From: JAGOSP01 sp964428075
GTDB taxonomy: Bacteria > Patescibacteriota > Minisyncoccia > Moranbacterales > UBA1568
Direction: 5' to 3'
NCBI GenBank assembly: GCA_964428075.1
Contig: CAYRWQ010000015.1
Span: 1 to 20,273, forward strand
Length of the DNA: 20,273 nt
Position numbers and translations under genes: made by a program
The notes under the pieces: model-generated
Database searches by the model: none
What the model saw: only the letters and a program-made list of their open reading frames with translations
Told to the model about the DNA's origin: nothing
In this document: positions 1 through 7,083 of the stretch, piece after piece
How the letters are laid out: the number at the start of each line of letters is the position of its first letter
How positions within the stretch are numbered: position 1 is the stretch's first letter

Positions 1-1
1 G

Positions 2-274
2 GAACGGGAAAATATCTGGATCGTGGAACAGTTGCTGCGGTTGCTTGGCAGGGACGGGTCTTCGATTGAATATGTGACCGATCGACCAGGGCATGATCAG
101 CGCTATGCGATCGACTTTACGAAGATACAGACGGAACTCGGTTGGGAACCGAGTGTATCGCTCGAGGAGGGATTGCGGGATACTGCTGTTTGGTTCCAGT
201 CGAATGTAAAGTGGTGGCAGCGTGTGAAGAGCGGAGTATATCAGGAGTATTACGTGAAACAGTATGGAGGATAA
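2..274 (+). CDS. rfbB: dTDP-glucose 4,6-dehydratase, C-terminal part (5' end outside window)
   Basis: The reading frame is open from the window edge to a TAA at 272-274, so only about the last 90 residues are present. The visible part contains YVTDRPGHDQRYAID followed by K-x-x-x-ELGWEP, and it ends with a W-x-x-x-V-K-SG-x-Y-Q tail. These are hallmarks of the RfbB/RmlB C-terminus in the extended short-chain dehydrogenase family. The enzyme dehydrates dTDP-glucose to dTDP-4-keto-6-deoxyglucose, the second step of dTDP-rhamnose synthesis, in the cytoplasm. The catalytic Tyr-x-x-x-Lys and the Rossmann NAD-binding region lie upstream and cannot be checked. The stop overlaps the start of rfbD by 11 bases, which suggests translational coupling within one operon. 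Identification is firm because the tail motif is highly conserved. Confidence 0.93.
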   Translation, partial: ERENIWIVEQLLRLLGRDGSSIEYVTDRPGHDQRYAIDFTKIQTELGWEPSVSLEEGLRDTAVWFQSNVKWWQRVKSGVYQEYYVKQYGG

Positions 275-1130
275 AATCGTACTGATTTTGGGCGCGCATG
301 GTATGCTTGGGCGCGCATTGTGCCAGGTGTTCAGTGCAGATCCCCGTTATACAGTATTGGGCTGGGATGTGGAGGAAATCGATCTGACTGATTTGAGAGT
401 TTCTGAAAGGAACATCTGTGCCGTGGCGCCAGATATCATTTTGAATGCGGTTGCGTATAACGCGGTAGATTTGTGCGAGACCAACGAAGAGGAGTATCGG
501 CGAGCCCGCTTGTTAAATGCGCGTATCCCGGAATCACTCGCGAAGCTGTCAGAAGCTATCGGGGCGACACTCATCCATTATTCCACGGATTATGTTTTCG
601 ACGGGACGAATCAGAATGGGTATACTGAGGCTGCCGAACCGCATCCGCTTTCGCGTTATGGCATGACAAAACGGGAGGGAGAGCTTGCGGTACTTGCGAT
701 TCCTGGTCGTCATTTCGTGATCCGACTCTCAAAGCTTTTCGGTAAACCGGCGCTCTCGATGGCGGGCAAGCAGAGTTTTTTTGAGAAGATGCTTGTGGCC
801 GCGAAGAGGAGAGCAGAAGTGAGTGTGGTTGATGGCGAGCGGAGCTGTTTCACTTATGCGCCTGACCTGGCGCAAGCCACCAGCCAATGTATTGAAGACC
901 GATCGAAACCGGGTATTTATCACCTGGCGAACAGCGGAGCGGCGACTTGGTATGAAGCTGCCCAGGAACTTTTCCATCGAGTTCGTCCGGATATGCTCGT
1001 TTCTCCGGTTTCGTCTGATGCCTTTCCTCGTCCAGCAGAGCGTCCGGCGTATTCGGTACTGCTCAATACGAAACGGCCATTGCTCCGTGACTATCGTGAG
1101 GCATTACGGGAATTCATCTCGGAGCGATAG
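264..1130 (+). CDS. rfbD: dTDP-4-dehydrorhamnose reductase
   Basis: This 288-residue protein has the usual length for RfbD/RmlD. It reduces dTDP-4-dehydro-rhamnose to dTDP-L-rhamnose with NAD(P)H, the final step of the pathway. The nucleotide-binding glycine motif GAHGMLG is at residues 10-16. The conserved STDYVFDG motif is at 106-113. The catalytic Tyr131-x-x-x-Lys135 sits in YGMTK, followed by REGE. The ATG at 264 lies inside the last codons of rfbB, so the two genes are probably translated as a coupled pair. No rfbC (epimerase) is visible in the window; it may lie upstream of the edge. Transcription runs toward a minus-strand gene, whose terminator hairpin at 1165-1206 lies between them, but no T-run follows that hairpin on the plus strand. 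Confidence 0.94.
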   Translation: MEDKIVLILGAHGMLGRALCQVFSADPRYTVLGWDVEEIDLTDLRVSERNICAVAPDIILNAVAYNAVDLCETNEEEYRRARLLNARIPESLAKLSEAIGATLIHYSTDYVFDGTNQNGYTEAAEPHPLSRYGMTKREGELAVLAIPGRHFVIRLSKLFGKPALSMAGKQSFFEKMLVAAKRRAEVSVVDGERSCFTYAPDLAQATSQCIEDRSKPGIYHLANSGAATWYEAAQELFHRVRPDMLVSPVSSDAFPRPAERPAYSVLLNTKRPLLRDYREALREFISER

Positions 1131-1154
1131 GAGGAATGACAAGAGCACGTTTTC

Positions 1155-1206
1155 AAAAAAAACGCCCGCAGATCTCGGTCACGATGTGACACAAGAATGC
1201 TGCGGG
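1155..1206 (-). terminator. Rho-independent terminator for the minus-strand membrane-protein gene
   Basis: On the minus strand, CCCGCAG (1206-1200) pairs with CTGCGGG (1171-1165). An inner stem of GTCAC and GTGAC (1190-1186 with 1182-1178, loop ATC) stacks inside it. The hairpin is followed within two bases by eight consecutive T residues (1162-1155). This is a textbook intrinsic terminator, and it lies 37 bases after the stop of the gene ending at 1243. There is no T-run on the plus-strand side, so it is oriented against rfbD read-through rather than for it. Confidence 0.9.
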
Positions 1207-1242
1207 TAAGGAGTTGCCGGTAGCGTGGTTACTGCGGCGGTA

Positions 1243-1743
1243 TCAGTGATTGAAACCGGAGCGGACGATCCTTCCGATCATCTCATTGACGAGTTGAGTG
1301 CCCCTGATGGGAGGTGAGAGCTGACAGCCATCAAATATGTCTGATGCCCACCCGCGCATCTCGACAGCATATCCTTCGCTGATCGACAACCCCTGGAAAG
1401 GATTACTTTGTGGGCTCTCGTTTGCCGACCTTATAAGCACAGCCCGCTTGACCTGGTTGGTTGCCGGGTCGGTGCAGAGGATAAGGTCACCCTCCTGGAC
1501 CGTCGCCAGCACGGCTGCGTTGGCCTGGGCGAATGAGGTTGGCGTCGCCGTTGGTGTCATTGACGGTATCGTGATGAGAAGTGAGACGGGAATGACCAGG
1601 ACCCAAAAGATCCAAAAAGCTCTACGGAACCAGTTTCCTTCCTTTTGGTTTTCCGGCGTCGTTAGCAGGGTTTTCACTGCTACTCCAGCCATGAACACCA
1701 GTAACACCAATATCCAATTGACTTTATATAACATGTCAAACAT
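1243..1743 (-). CDS. Small membrane protein of unknown function, two predicted transmembrane helices
   Basis: This is a 166-residue protein that I do not recognise. Two hydrophobic segments are visible at about residues 8-26 and 42-61, separated by a short charged loop containing KTLLTTPENQKEGNW. After a Pro/Thr-rich linker comes a soluble domain of roughly 95 residues with two cysteines (in LILCTD and FDGCQL), which could form a disulfide if the domain lies outside the cell. The sequence EGDLILCTDP weakly recalls the GD-containing strand of signal-peptidase-like folds, but no catalytic Ser/Lys pair is evident. The start ATG at 1743 is preceded by a purine-rich GGAAGGAAGG ribosome site about five to ten bases away. 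Its own promoter (1842-1870) and terminator (1155-1206) make it a monocistronic unit opposite to all flanking protein genes. Confidence 0.8.
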   Translation of the reverse strand: MFDMLYKVNWILVLLVFMAGVAVKTLLTTPENQKEGNWFRRAFWIFWVLVIPVSLLITIPSMTPTATPTSFAQANAAVLATVQEGDLILCTDPATNQVKRAVLIRSANESPQSNPFQGLSISEGYAVEMRGWASDIFDGCQLSPPIRGTQLVNEMIGRIVRSGFNH

Positions 1744-1841
1744 GTCATTTCCTTCCTTCCGTATCCCGGATCAATCCCTCCGGTCTGGGTGGTTGTTAAA
1801 GACCTTTTTTCGGATGGATAACGAAGTCATTCCGAAGATTA

Positions 1842-1870
1842 ATTATACTCTTTTCCAATGAAGAAGTCAA
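1842..1870 (-). promoter_or_regulatory. Sigma-70 type promoter for the minus-strand membrane-protein gene
   Basis: Read on the minus strand, TTGACT (1870-1865) is followed after exactly 17 bases by a perfect TATAAT (1847-1842). Transcription would start near 1835, giving a leader of about 90 bases before the ATG at 1743. The leader contains two small inverted repeats (GGTCT with AGACC, and CCGGA with TCCGG) of unclear meaning. The same TTGACT-17-TAnAAT architecture occurs in front of the tRNA-Lys gene, supporting it as this organism's housekeeping promoter. Confidence 0.85.
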
Positions 1871-1891
1871 TAGTGCGGAAAGATATACTTT

Positions 1892-1921
1892 TTGCTAGGA
1901 TAGGGGTATCGATAAGATACT
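1892..1921 (+). promoter_or_regulatory. Possible glyA promoter with the TTGnTAGGATAGG element
   Basis: TTGCTAGGATAGG (1892-1904) stands 34 bases before the glyA start. If TTGCTA is the -35 hexamer, GATACT (1916-1921) lies 18 bases downstream as a four-of-six -10, and transcription would begin at or next to the ATG. An alternative -10 is TATACT at 1884-1889, without a recognisable -35. The element is nearly identical to one in front of queA. Confidence 0.4.
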
Positions 1922-1925
1922 CTCT

Positions 1926-3179
1926 ATGAAACACGAAGCTTTGAAGGCTCAGGATAAGGCGGTATACGCGGCTGTGATGGGTGAGGAGAAACGTCAGGAA
2001 GAAGGGCTCGAGATGATCGCTTCGGAGAACTATGTTTCAAAAGCCGTACTTGAAGCGCTCGGGACGGTATTGACGAACAAGTATTCGGAGGGGTATCCGG
2101 GTAAGCGTTATTATGGTGGCCAGGAATTTACCGATGCTGTTGAGACTTTGGCGATCGCGCGTGCGAAGAAATTGTTTGGAGCGGAGCATGCCAATGTGCA
2201 GCCGCATTCGGGAGCACAGGCCAATCTGGCGGTGTATGCCGCGTTACTACAGCCGGGCGATACCGTGCTTGGTATGGATCTTTCGCATGGTGGACACCTG
2301 ACGCATGGGCATCCGGTGACCTTGCCGGCCAAGATCTATCGTTTCGTGCGTTATCGGACGGAGGCGGACGGGAGGATTGATTATGACAAACTGGAAGCGT
2401 TGGCGGTGCAGGAAAAACCAAAGCTTTTGCTTGCCGGGTTTTCTTCATACACGCGGCAGATTGATTATGCACGTTTCGTCGCGATTGGCAAGAAAGTCGG
2501 TGCAGTCACGATGATGGACATGGCGCATATCGCTGGGCTGGTTGCAGGTAAGGCGCTACCGAATCCAGTGGAATATTTCGATGTGGTAACAGCGACGACA
2601 CATAAGACTCTTCGTGGGCCACGTGGCGGATTGATTTTGTGTCAGCAGACATTTGCAGCTGCGATTGATAAGGCGGTATTCCCGGGGACGCAAGGTGGAC
2701 CACACATGCATGTCGTGGCGGCTAAGGCGGTAGCCTTTGGCGAGGCTGCACGCGCGGATTTTAAGAAATACGCGAAGCAGACCCTGAAGAACGCGAAAGC
2801 ATTGGAAACTGAGCTTGTGAAATCGGGTGCCCGGATGCTTTTTGGCGGAACGGAGAATCATATGGTACTCGTCGATACCGTCGCGAGTTATGATTTGACT
2901 GGGAAGGAAGCCGAAGCACGCTTAGAGAGCATCGGCATCACGGCGAATAAGAACGTCGTCCCAGATGATACGCGTGGGCCGCTTGATCCGTCGGGTATCC
3001 GTATTGGGGTGCCAGCGATCACGACTCGGGGGATGAAGGAAAGGGAAACCCGGTTGATTGCGCGCGCTATCGGGCGTATGCTGCAGATATCGGTTGACGA
3101 TGAGGAATATGAACGTCTAGTGGTGACGCTTCGCGAGGAAATCCGTCAACTGTGCAAACAGTTTCCGTTGTATGAGTAG
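1926..3179 (+). CDS. glyA: Serine hydroxymethyltransferase
   Basis: This 417-residue protein has the family's usual length. It is a cytoplasmic PLP enzyme converting serine and tetrahydrofolate to glycine and methylene-tetrahydrofolate. Visible hallmarks are EGLEMIASEN near the N-terminus, LTNKYSEGYPGKRYYGG with the cofactor-site tyrosines, QPHSGAQAN, LSHGGHLTHG and DMAHIAGLVA. The PLP-binding lysine is in TTHKTLRGPRGG at about residue 227. The ATG at 1926 gives the canonical N-terminus, but no Shine-Dalgarno sequence lies at normal distance; the nearest purine run is AGGATAGGGG at 1897-1906. The start may therefore be read from a very short or absent leader. The gene stands alone between a divergent membrane-protein gene and rfbA, interrupting the nucleotide-sugar genes. 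Confidence 0.97.
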   Translation: MKHEALKAQDKAVYAAVMGEEKRQEEGLEMIASENYVSKAVLEALGTVLTNKYSEGYPGKRYYGGQEFTDAVETLAIARAKKLFGAEHANVQPHSGAQANLAVYAALLQPGDTVLGMDLSHGGHLTHGHPVTLPAKIYRFVRYRTEADGRIDYDKLEALAVQEKPKLLLAGFSSYTRQIDYARFVAIGKKVGAVTMMDMAHIAGLVAGKALPNPVEYFDVVTATTHKTLRGPRGGLILCQQTFAAAIDKAVFPGTQGGPHMHVVAAKAVAFGEAARADFKKYAKQTLKNAKALETELVKSGARMLFGGTENHMVLVDTVASYDLTGKEAEARLESIGITANKNVVPDDTRGPLDPSGIRIGVPAITTRGMKERETRLIARAIGRMLQISVDDEEYERLVVTLREEIRQLCKQFPLYE

Positions 3180-3241
3180 TGTCTGATAGGTCTTTGGGAT
3201 GTTTTCCTGGAGAGCGTGTTACCATGTAATTGATTCTCTGT

Positions 3242-4102
3242 ATGAAAGGCATCATTCTTGCGGGTGGGACAGGGACGCGCCTGTTGCCACTTACAGCGGT
3301 TACTTCAAAGCACCTCTTGCCGGTGTATGATCGGCCGATGATATTTTATCCACTCAACACGCTTATTAGTGCGGGTATTCGTGATATCTTATTAGTCGTT
3401 TCACCAGCCAATTCGGGTGACTACTTGAATTTGCTGGGCTCCATGTTTCAGAAATACGATGTGCGTATTTCATTTGTGGTGCAGAAAATCCCAGCCGGAT
3501 TGCCGGAAGCTTTTATCCTCGGAGAAGATTTTTTGGATGGTGGTCCGGTCACACTGGTCCTGGGGGATAACATTCTTGAGGATGATTTCTCGGAAGCGAT
3601 ACAGTCGTTTCAGTCGGGCGGGCGAATTTTTGCGAAAGAAGTTTCGGATCCGGAACGTTTCGGTGTGGTCGAGTTTGATGAGTCGGGGAAAGTGGTTTCA
3701 TTGGAAGAGAAACCACAGCGAGCAAAGAGTCGATTCGCGATTCCGGGTGTTTATATTTTCGATGGGACGGTATCGTCGATTGCCAAAGGACTTGTGCCAT
3801 CGGCGCGAGGTGAATTGGAAATTGTGGATATTCATACACATTATTTCAAGCAAGGGATGTTGGATGTTCGCACTATTACAGGCGCATGGTTTGACACCGG
3901 AACCCATGATGCTTTGCTCTCAGCCAGCGTATACGCGAAGGAGCAGCGGTTGTATGAAAGATTTCATCCGATTATTGACGAGGCATTACGAGAATTCAGT
4001 ATCGAGTTTAAAAAAATAGTCTCTCGTTTAAATCGGATCGATACATCGATCATGAGCGAGGCAAGGCAAGGTCCATGCAAGATGTCCTCTGCTGATTATT
4101 AG
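3242..4102 (+). CDS. rfbA: Glucose-1-phosphate thymidylyltransferase (RmlA type)
   Basis: The protein is 286 residues from the ATG at 3242. An upstream in-frame TTG at 3230 would add four residues and is not needed. It joins glucose-1-phosphate and dTTP to give dTDP-glucose, the first step of dTDP-rhamnose synthesis. The nucleotidyltransferase signature GGTGTRLLPLT is at residues 8-18, followed by SKHLLPVYDRPMIFYPL, a metal-binding LGDN, DPERFGVVEFD, SLEEKP and GAWFDTGTHDALL. These match the short RmlA class rather than GalU. The last 20 or so residues are polar and unlike the usual C-terminus. No Shine-Dalgarno is visible; TG-T-TACCAT at 3217-3225 or TGTAAT at 3225-3230 could serve as a -10, giving a leader of only 5-10 bases. 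rfbA is separated from rfbB/rfbD by two unrelated genes. galU follows after 19 bases. Confidence 0.92.
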   Translation: MKGIILAGGTGTRLLPLTAVTSKHLLPVYDRPMIFYPLNTLISAGIRDILLVVSPANSGDYLNLLGSMFQKYDVRISFVVQKIPAGLPEAFILGEDFLDGGPVTLVLGDNILEDDFSEAIQSFQSGGRIFAKEVSDPERFGVVEFDESGKVVSLEEKPQRAKSRFAIPGVYIFDGTVSSIAKGLVPSARGELEIVDIHTHYFKQGMLDVRTITGAWFDTGTHDALLSASVYAKEQRLYERFHPIIDEALREFSIEFKKIVSRLNRIDTSIMSEARQGPCKMSSADY

Positions 4103-4121
4103 TTAATAGGCACAATGTTGT

Positions 4122-5009
4122 ATGTTAGAAACGAAACATTGGAAAGTGAAAAAGGCGATTATTCCTGTGGCAGGCTTTGGGACACGATTTTTACCGGCCA
4201 CCAAAGCGCAGCCGAAGGAGATGCTTCCGGTAGTTGATAAACCGGTAGTGCAATACCTCGTGGAAGAGGCAGTCGCTTCTGGTATCGAGGAGATTATTTT
4301 TGTGACAGGACGTGGAAAGCGTGCGATTGAGGATCACTTTGATGTTTCCTATGAACTTGAAGAAACCTTGGTAGAAAAAAACAAACATGATTTGTTGGCG
4401 GTGGTGCAGAAGATTTCGACACTGGCTAAGTTTTCGTATGTTCGCCAGCCGATTCCGCTCGGAGATGGACATGCGTTGCTTCAGGCAGCCCACTTGGTAG
4501 ATGATGACGAGTCGGTACTCATCATTTTTGGCGATTGTATCTATGATTCGGTAGTTCCAGCTTCGAAGCAATTGATTGAAACATATGAGCGTTTTCATGC
4601 GCCAATTATCGGGTTATCGGAGGTGGATCGAGCGGAGGTTTCCAAGTTTGGTGTTATTGATGGCGAGGTGGTGGATGGGGGGAATATACGTGTTCGTGGC
4701 ATTGTTGAGAAACCGAAACCTGAGGATGCTCCCTCAACAGCGGTGGCAGTTGGAAAATACATTATCACGCAGGAAGTATTTGATGTCTTGGCGACTATGG
4801 AGCACGGGAAGTCTGGTGAGATCCGTCTTGCTGATGCTTTTGATATCATGCTTCGGGATGATCGGCCAATGTATGGACGCATGTTAGAAGGCGAGTGGCT
4901 CGATACGGGAGATAAGTTTAATTTTTTGAAGACGACGATCCACTTCGGACTCAAACATCCGGAAGTAGGTGAAAAGTTGCGTCAACATTTGAAGTCTTTG
5001 TCTTTGTAA
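4122..5009 (+). CDS. galU: UTP--glucose-1-phosphate uridylyltransferase
   Basis: This 295-residue protein carries the GalU signature KKAIIPVAGFGTRFLPATKA, followed by PKEMLPVVDKPVVQYLVEEA and by FVTGRGKRAIEDHFD. Further on are the product-site LGDGHAL, FGDCIYD, FGVIDGE, VEKPKPEDAPS and the C-terminal EWLDTGDKFNFLKTT. It makes UDP-glucose from UTP and glucose-1-phosphate, feeding glycosyl transfer and surface-polymer synthesis. It shares a fold with RfbA just upstream but belongs to the distinct bacterial GalU branch, as the VAGFGTRFLPATKA form shows. The gap to rfbA is 19 bases with only a weak TAGG as ribosome site, so co-transcription with rfbA is likely. It precedes the envelope-polymer operon, separated by a hairpin at 5039-5065. 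Confidence 0.96.
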   Translation: MLETKHWKVKKAIIPVAGFGTRFLPATKAQPKEMLPVVDKPVVQYLVEEAVASGIEEIIFVTGRGKRAIEDHFDVSYELEETLVEKNKHDLLAVVQKISTLAKFSYVRQPIPLGDGHALLQAAHLVDDDESVLIIFGDCIYDSVVPASKQLIETYERFHAPIIGLSEVDRAEVSKFGVIDGEVVDGGNIRVRGIVEKPKPEDAPSTAVAVGKYIITQEVFDVLATMEHGKSGEIRLADAFDIMLRDDRPMYGRMLEGEWLDTGDKFNFLKTTIHFGLKHPEVGEKLRQHLKSLSL

Positions 5010-5038
5010 GTTATCAGTTGGTACTTTTTTCATTCTTG

Positions 5039-5065
5039 TGACGCATCGTCTTACGATGGACGTCA
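5039..5065 (+). other. Hairpin between galU and the envelope operon
   Basis: TGACG and CATCG (5039-5048) pair with CGATG (5054-5058) and CGTCA (5061-5065), with a five-base loop and a two-base bulge. Ten pairs in all make this a stable stem, 29 bases after the galU stop. The following sequence is ACCTAGGTTTTC with only four T residues, so as an intrinsic terminator it is weak. It could be a terminator, a transcript-stabilising 3' structure or a partial barrier before the next operon. Confidence 0.45.
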
Positions 5066-5115
5066 ACCTAGGTTTTCGGGCGGGTGGCGTGTTGTGAAGC
5101 GAGGATTCTAGATGG

Positions 5116-5853
5116 GTGATACGGATACAGAGAGCCGGGCCTATGATGTATTGGATCTATCTTATTTTGTTGGTTTTTGCTGTCCTGACACCTGTACTTG
5201 TGAAGGACGGGTATTTTGTCTTGCCAGAAGAGGAGCTGGAAGGATGCATTGTTCTTGCGCTTGGTATGATGGGGTTTCTTATCTATTTCGCCAAGGAAAA
5301 AACTGTATTTCGTTTATTGAAGGAGCGACTCTCTTTACAGAAAGTAGCACATAGTATCCAGCGCGACCTGTCTGAATCTTATGTGTATATCGGTTCGATA
5401 AACCGGAAGCGAGAGATTGTCAAAGAACTCCTTTTTGATCTTTCGGTCCGAACAGCTCAAGACAGTCAGTATTGTATTTTATGGTATCGGAGAATCTTGT
5501 TAACTGTATTGGAACTTGCGCGAGTCGATGCCGCAACATTGCGCCTTGTAGATGTGCATAAGCGGATACTACTGAATCACTATGAAGAAGGGAGTTATGG
5601 GAATGAGCGGTATATTCAGTTGACGCCGGATGTGTTGCTCGCACACGAAAAACTTTTTTTCGAGCGTGAAGGCTGTTTTATCGTTCGCTCGCCACGTTTA
5701 TCGGGTGGGATAGCAGCATTCTTTGCGATTCCCAAGCAGATCAATCATCTTGAAGATATTGACAGTTTTGAGATGCTTGCCGCTATATCGCTTCTTCTCT
5801 ACTCACTTTCGTTTCAGAATTCCTATTCCATCTATTATGCGAATCGGCATTGA
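5116..5853 (+). CDS. Unknown two-helix membrane protein with cytoplasmic helical and possible GAF-like regions
   Basis: This 245-residue protein is not one I can name. Two hydrophobic helices at about residues 12-29 and 42-59 form an N-terminal hairpin. A charged, probably coiled-coil stretch follows (about 60-100), containing the motif YVYIGSINRKREI at 89-101. The rest looks like a compact alpha/beta domain with a hydrophobic C-terminal helix, which could be GAF-like; no catalytic motif is visible. The start is uncertain. GTG at 5116 lies 11 bases after GAGG (5101-5104), and ATG at 5143 or 5146 just precedes the first helix. The same GAGG is better spaced for an ATG at 5112 in a different frame that soon ends. 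The stop overlaps the glycosyltransferase start by 17 bases, so the two are probably coupled and functionally linked. Confidence 0.75.
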   Translation: MIRIQRAGPMMYWIYLILLVFAVLTPVLVKDGYFVLPEEELEGCIVLALGMMGFLIYFAKEKTVFRLLKERLSLQKVAHSIQRDLSESYVYIGSINRKREIVKELLFDLSVRTAQDSQYCILWYRRILLTVLELARVDAATLRLVDVHKRILLNHYEEGSYGNERYIQLTPDVLLAHEKLFFEREGCFIVRSPRLSGGIAAFFAIPKQINHLEDIDSFEMLAAISLLLYSLSFQNSYSIYYANRH

Positions 5854-7024
5854 TGCTCGTTTTTATGGATCAATCGGTAAGGGACTCGGACGTTATACTG
5901 AGCGCTTAATCGAGGAATTAGAGGCAGTAGATGATACCAATGAGTATGTGATATTTTTGCGTCGAGAAAATTTTCATGAGTACCAACCGAGTTCAAAACG
6001 TTTCTGCAAAGTTCTCGCTGATTACGCTTGGTATGGATTTGCGGAGCAGTTTCTTTTTCCCGGCAAGCTCCTCTATTATCGTCTTGATTTGGTTCACTTT
6101 CCGCATTTTAATGTCCCGATTCTGTACCCGAAGCGTTTCGTGGTGACGATTCACGACTTGATCTTGCTCCGCTATCCGACTATTCGGAACACCACGCGTT
6201 TTGTATGGTGGTATTGGTTGAAGTTCTGGTCTTACCGTTTTGTTATTTGGATCGCTTGTTGGCGCTCACGGTTTGTGATTGTGGTATCTCGATTTACGGA
6301 GTCTGACGTGCTTCGCGAATTCCCGTTTCTTGTTGGTAAGGTTCGGGTAACTCTTGAGGGGGCGAATCGAACTTGTTTTGTGTCTGACAACCAAACCGCC
6401 GTGTCAGTGTTGCGGGATTTCGGATTGATTATCCCTGCGACCAGTGTCAGCCACATTTCGTCTGTTCGTGGTATAATACGACCGTATTTTCTGTATGTTG
6501 GAAATGCATATCCGCACAAGCACCTTGAGTTGATTGGTGAGATGGCACGACGTTTCCCGGAGTATCAGTTCGTACTCGTTGGCAGGGAGGATTATTTTTA
6601 TCGTCGCCTGAAGCAGCAATTTTCTGTTCCCAATCTTTATTTTGCGGGTTTTTTATCGGATGTTGAAATTTCTTTGCTGTATCGTTTTGGGGTGGCGTAT
6701 ATTTTTCCTTCTCTATACGAGGGATTTGGGCTACCACCACTTGAAGCGATGAATTATGGGTTGCCGGTTCTCTCGTCAAATCGAGGATCGCTTCCGGAGA
6801 TACTCGGGAATGCCGCTCTGTATTTTGACCCGGAGGAACCGGAACAATTTGCGGCGTCTCTTCGTTTGGTAGTAACGCAGTCCTCTGTGCGGAATATGCT
6901 GCGCAAGCGGGGTTATCGTCGAATCCGGATTTTCGAATGGAAGCGCATGGCAAAACAAACGCTCTCACTCTACTCTGCCGCATGTGGCCCGAAGGGCATA
7001 CGAACGGATACCCCACCTCTCTAG
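5837..7024 (+). CDS. Glycosyltransferase, GT4 family (GT-B fold)
   Basis: From the ATG at 5837 this is a 395-residue protein beginning MRIGIDARFYG followed by KGLGRYTERL, the classic N-terminal glycine-rich entry of GT4 enzymes. The open frame continues further upstream, but that part overlaps the preceding gene and has no family character. The C-terminal half has YFLYVGNAYPHKHLE, FVLVGRED and the donor-binding E-x7-E motif EGFGLPPLE with Glu295 and Glu303, followed by MNYGLPVLSSNRGSLPEI. These match retaining transferases that use nucleotide-activated sugars. Acceptor and sugar cannot be told from sequence. It overlaps the upstream membrane-protein gene by 17 bases, and the DUF4012 gene follows almost directly. 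With rfbA and galU nearby, a role in a surface glycan or glycolipid is likely. Confidence 0.9.
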   Translation: MRIGIDARFYGSIGKGLGRYTERLIEELEAVDDTNEYVIFLRRENFHEYQPSSKRFCKVLADYAWYGFAEQFLFPGKLLYYRLDLVHFPHFNVPILYPKRFVVTIHDLILLRYPTIRNTTRFVWWYWLKFWSYRFVIWIACWRSRFVIVVSRFTESDVLREFPFLVGKVRVTLEGANRTCFVSDNQTAVSVLRDFGLIIPATSVSHISSVRGIIRPYFLYVGNAYPHKHLELIGEMARRFPEYQFVLVGREDYFYRRLKQQFSVPNLYFAGFLSDVEISLLYRFGVAYIFPSLYEGFGLPPLEAMNYGLPVLSSNRGSLPEILGNAALYFDPEEPEQFAASLRLVVTQSSVRNMLRKRGYRRIRIFEWKRMAKQTLSLYSAACGPKGIRTDTPPL

Positions 7025-7083
7025 GAACACGTGCATCAAAGACAGGTGATGGGAACGGTATCCGATCAGATAGAACAAAAAAT

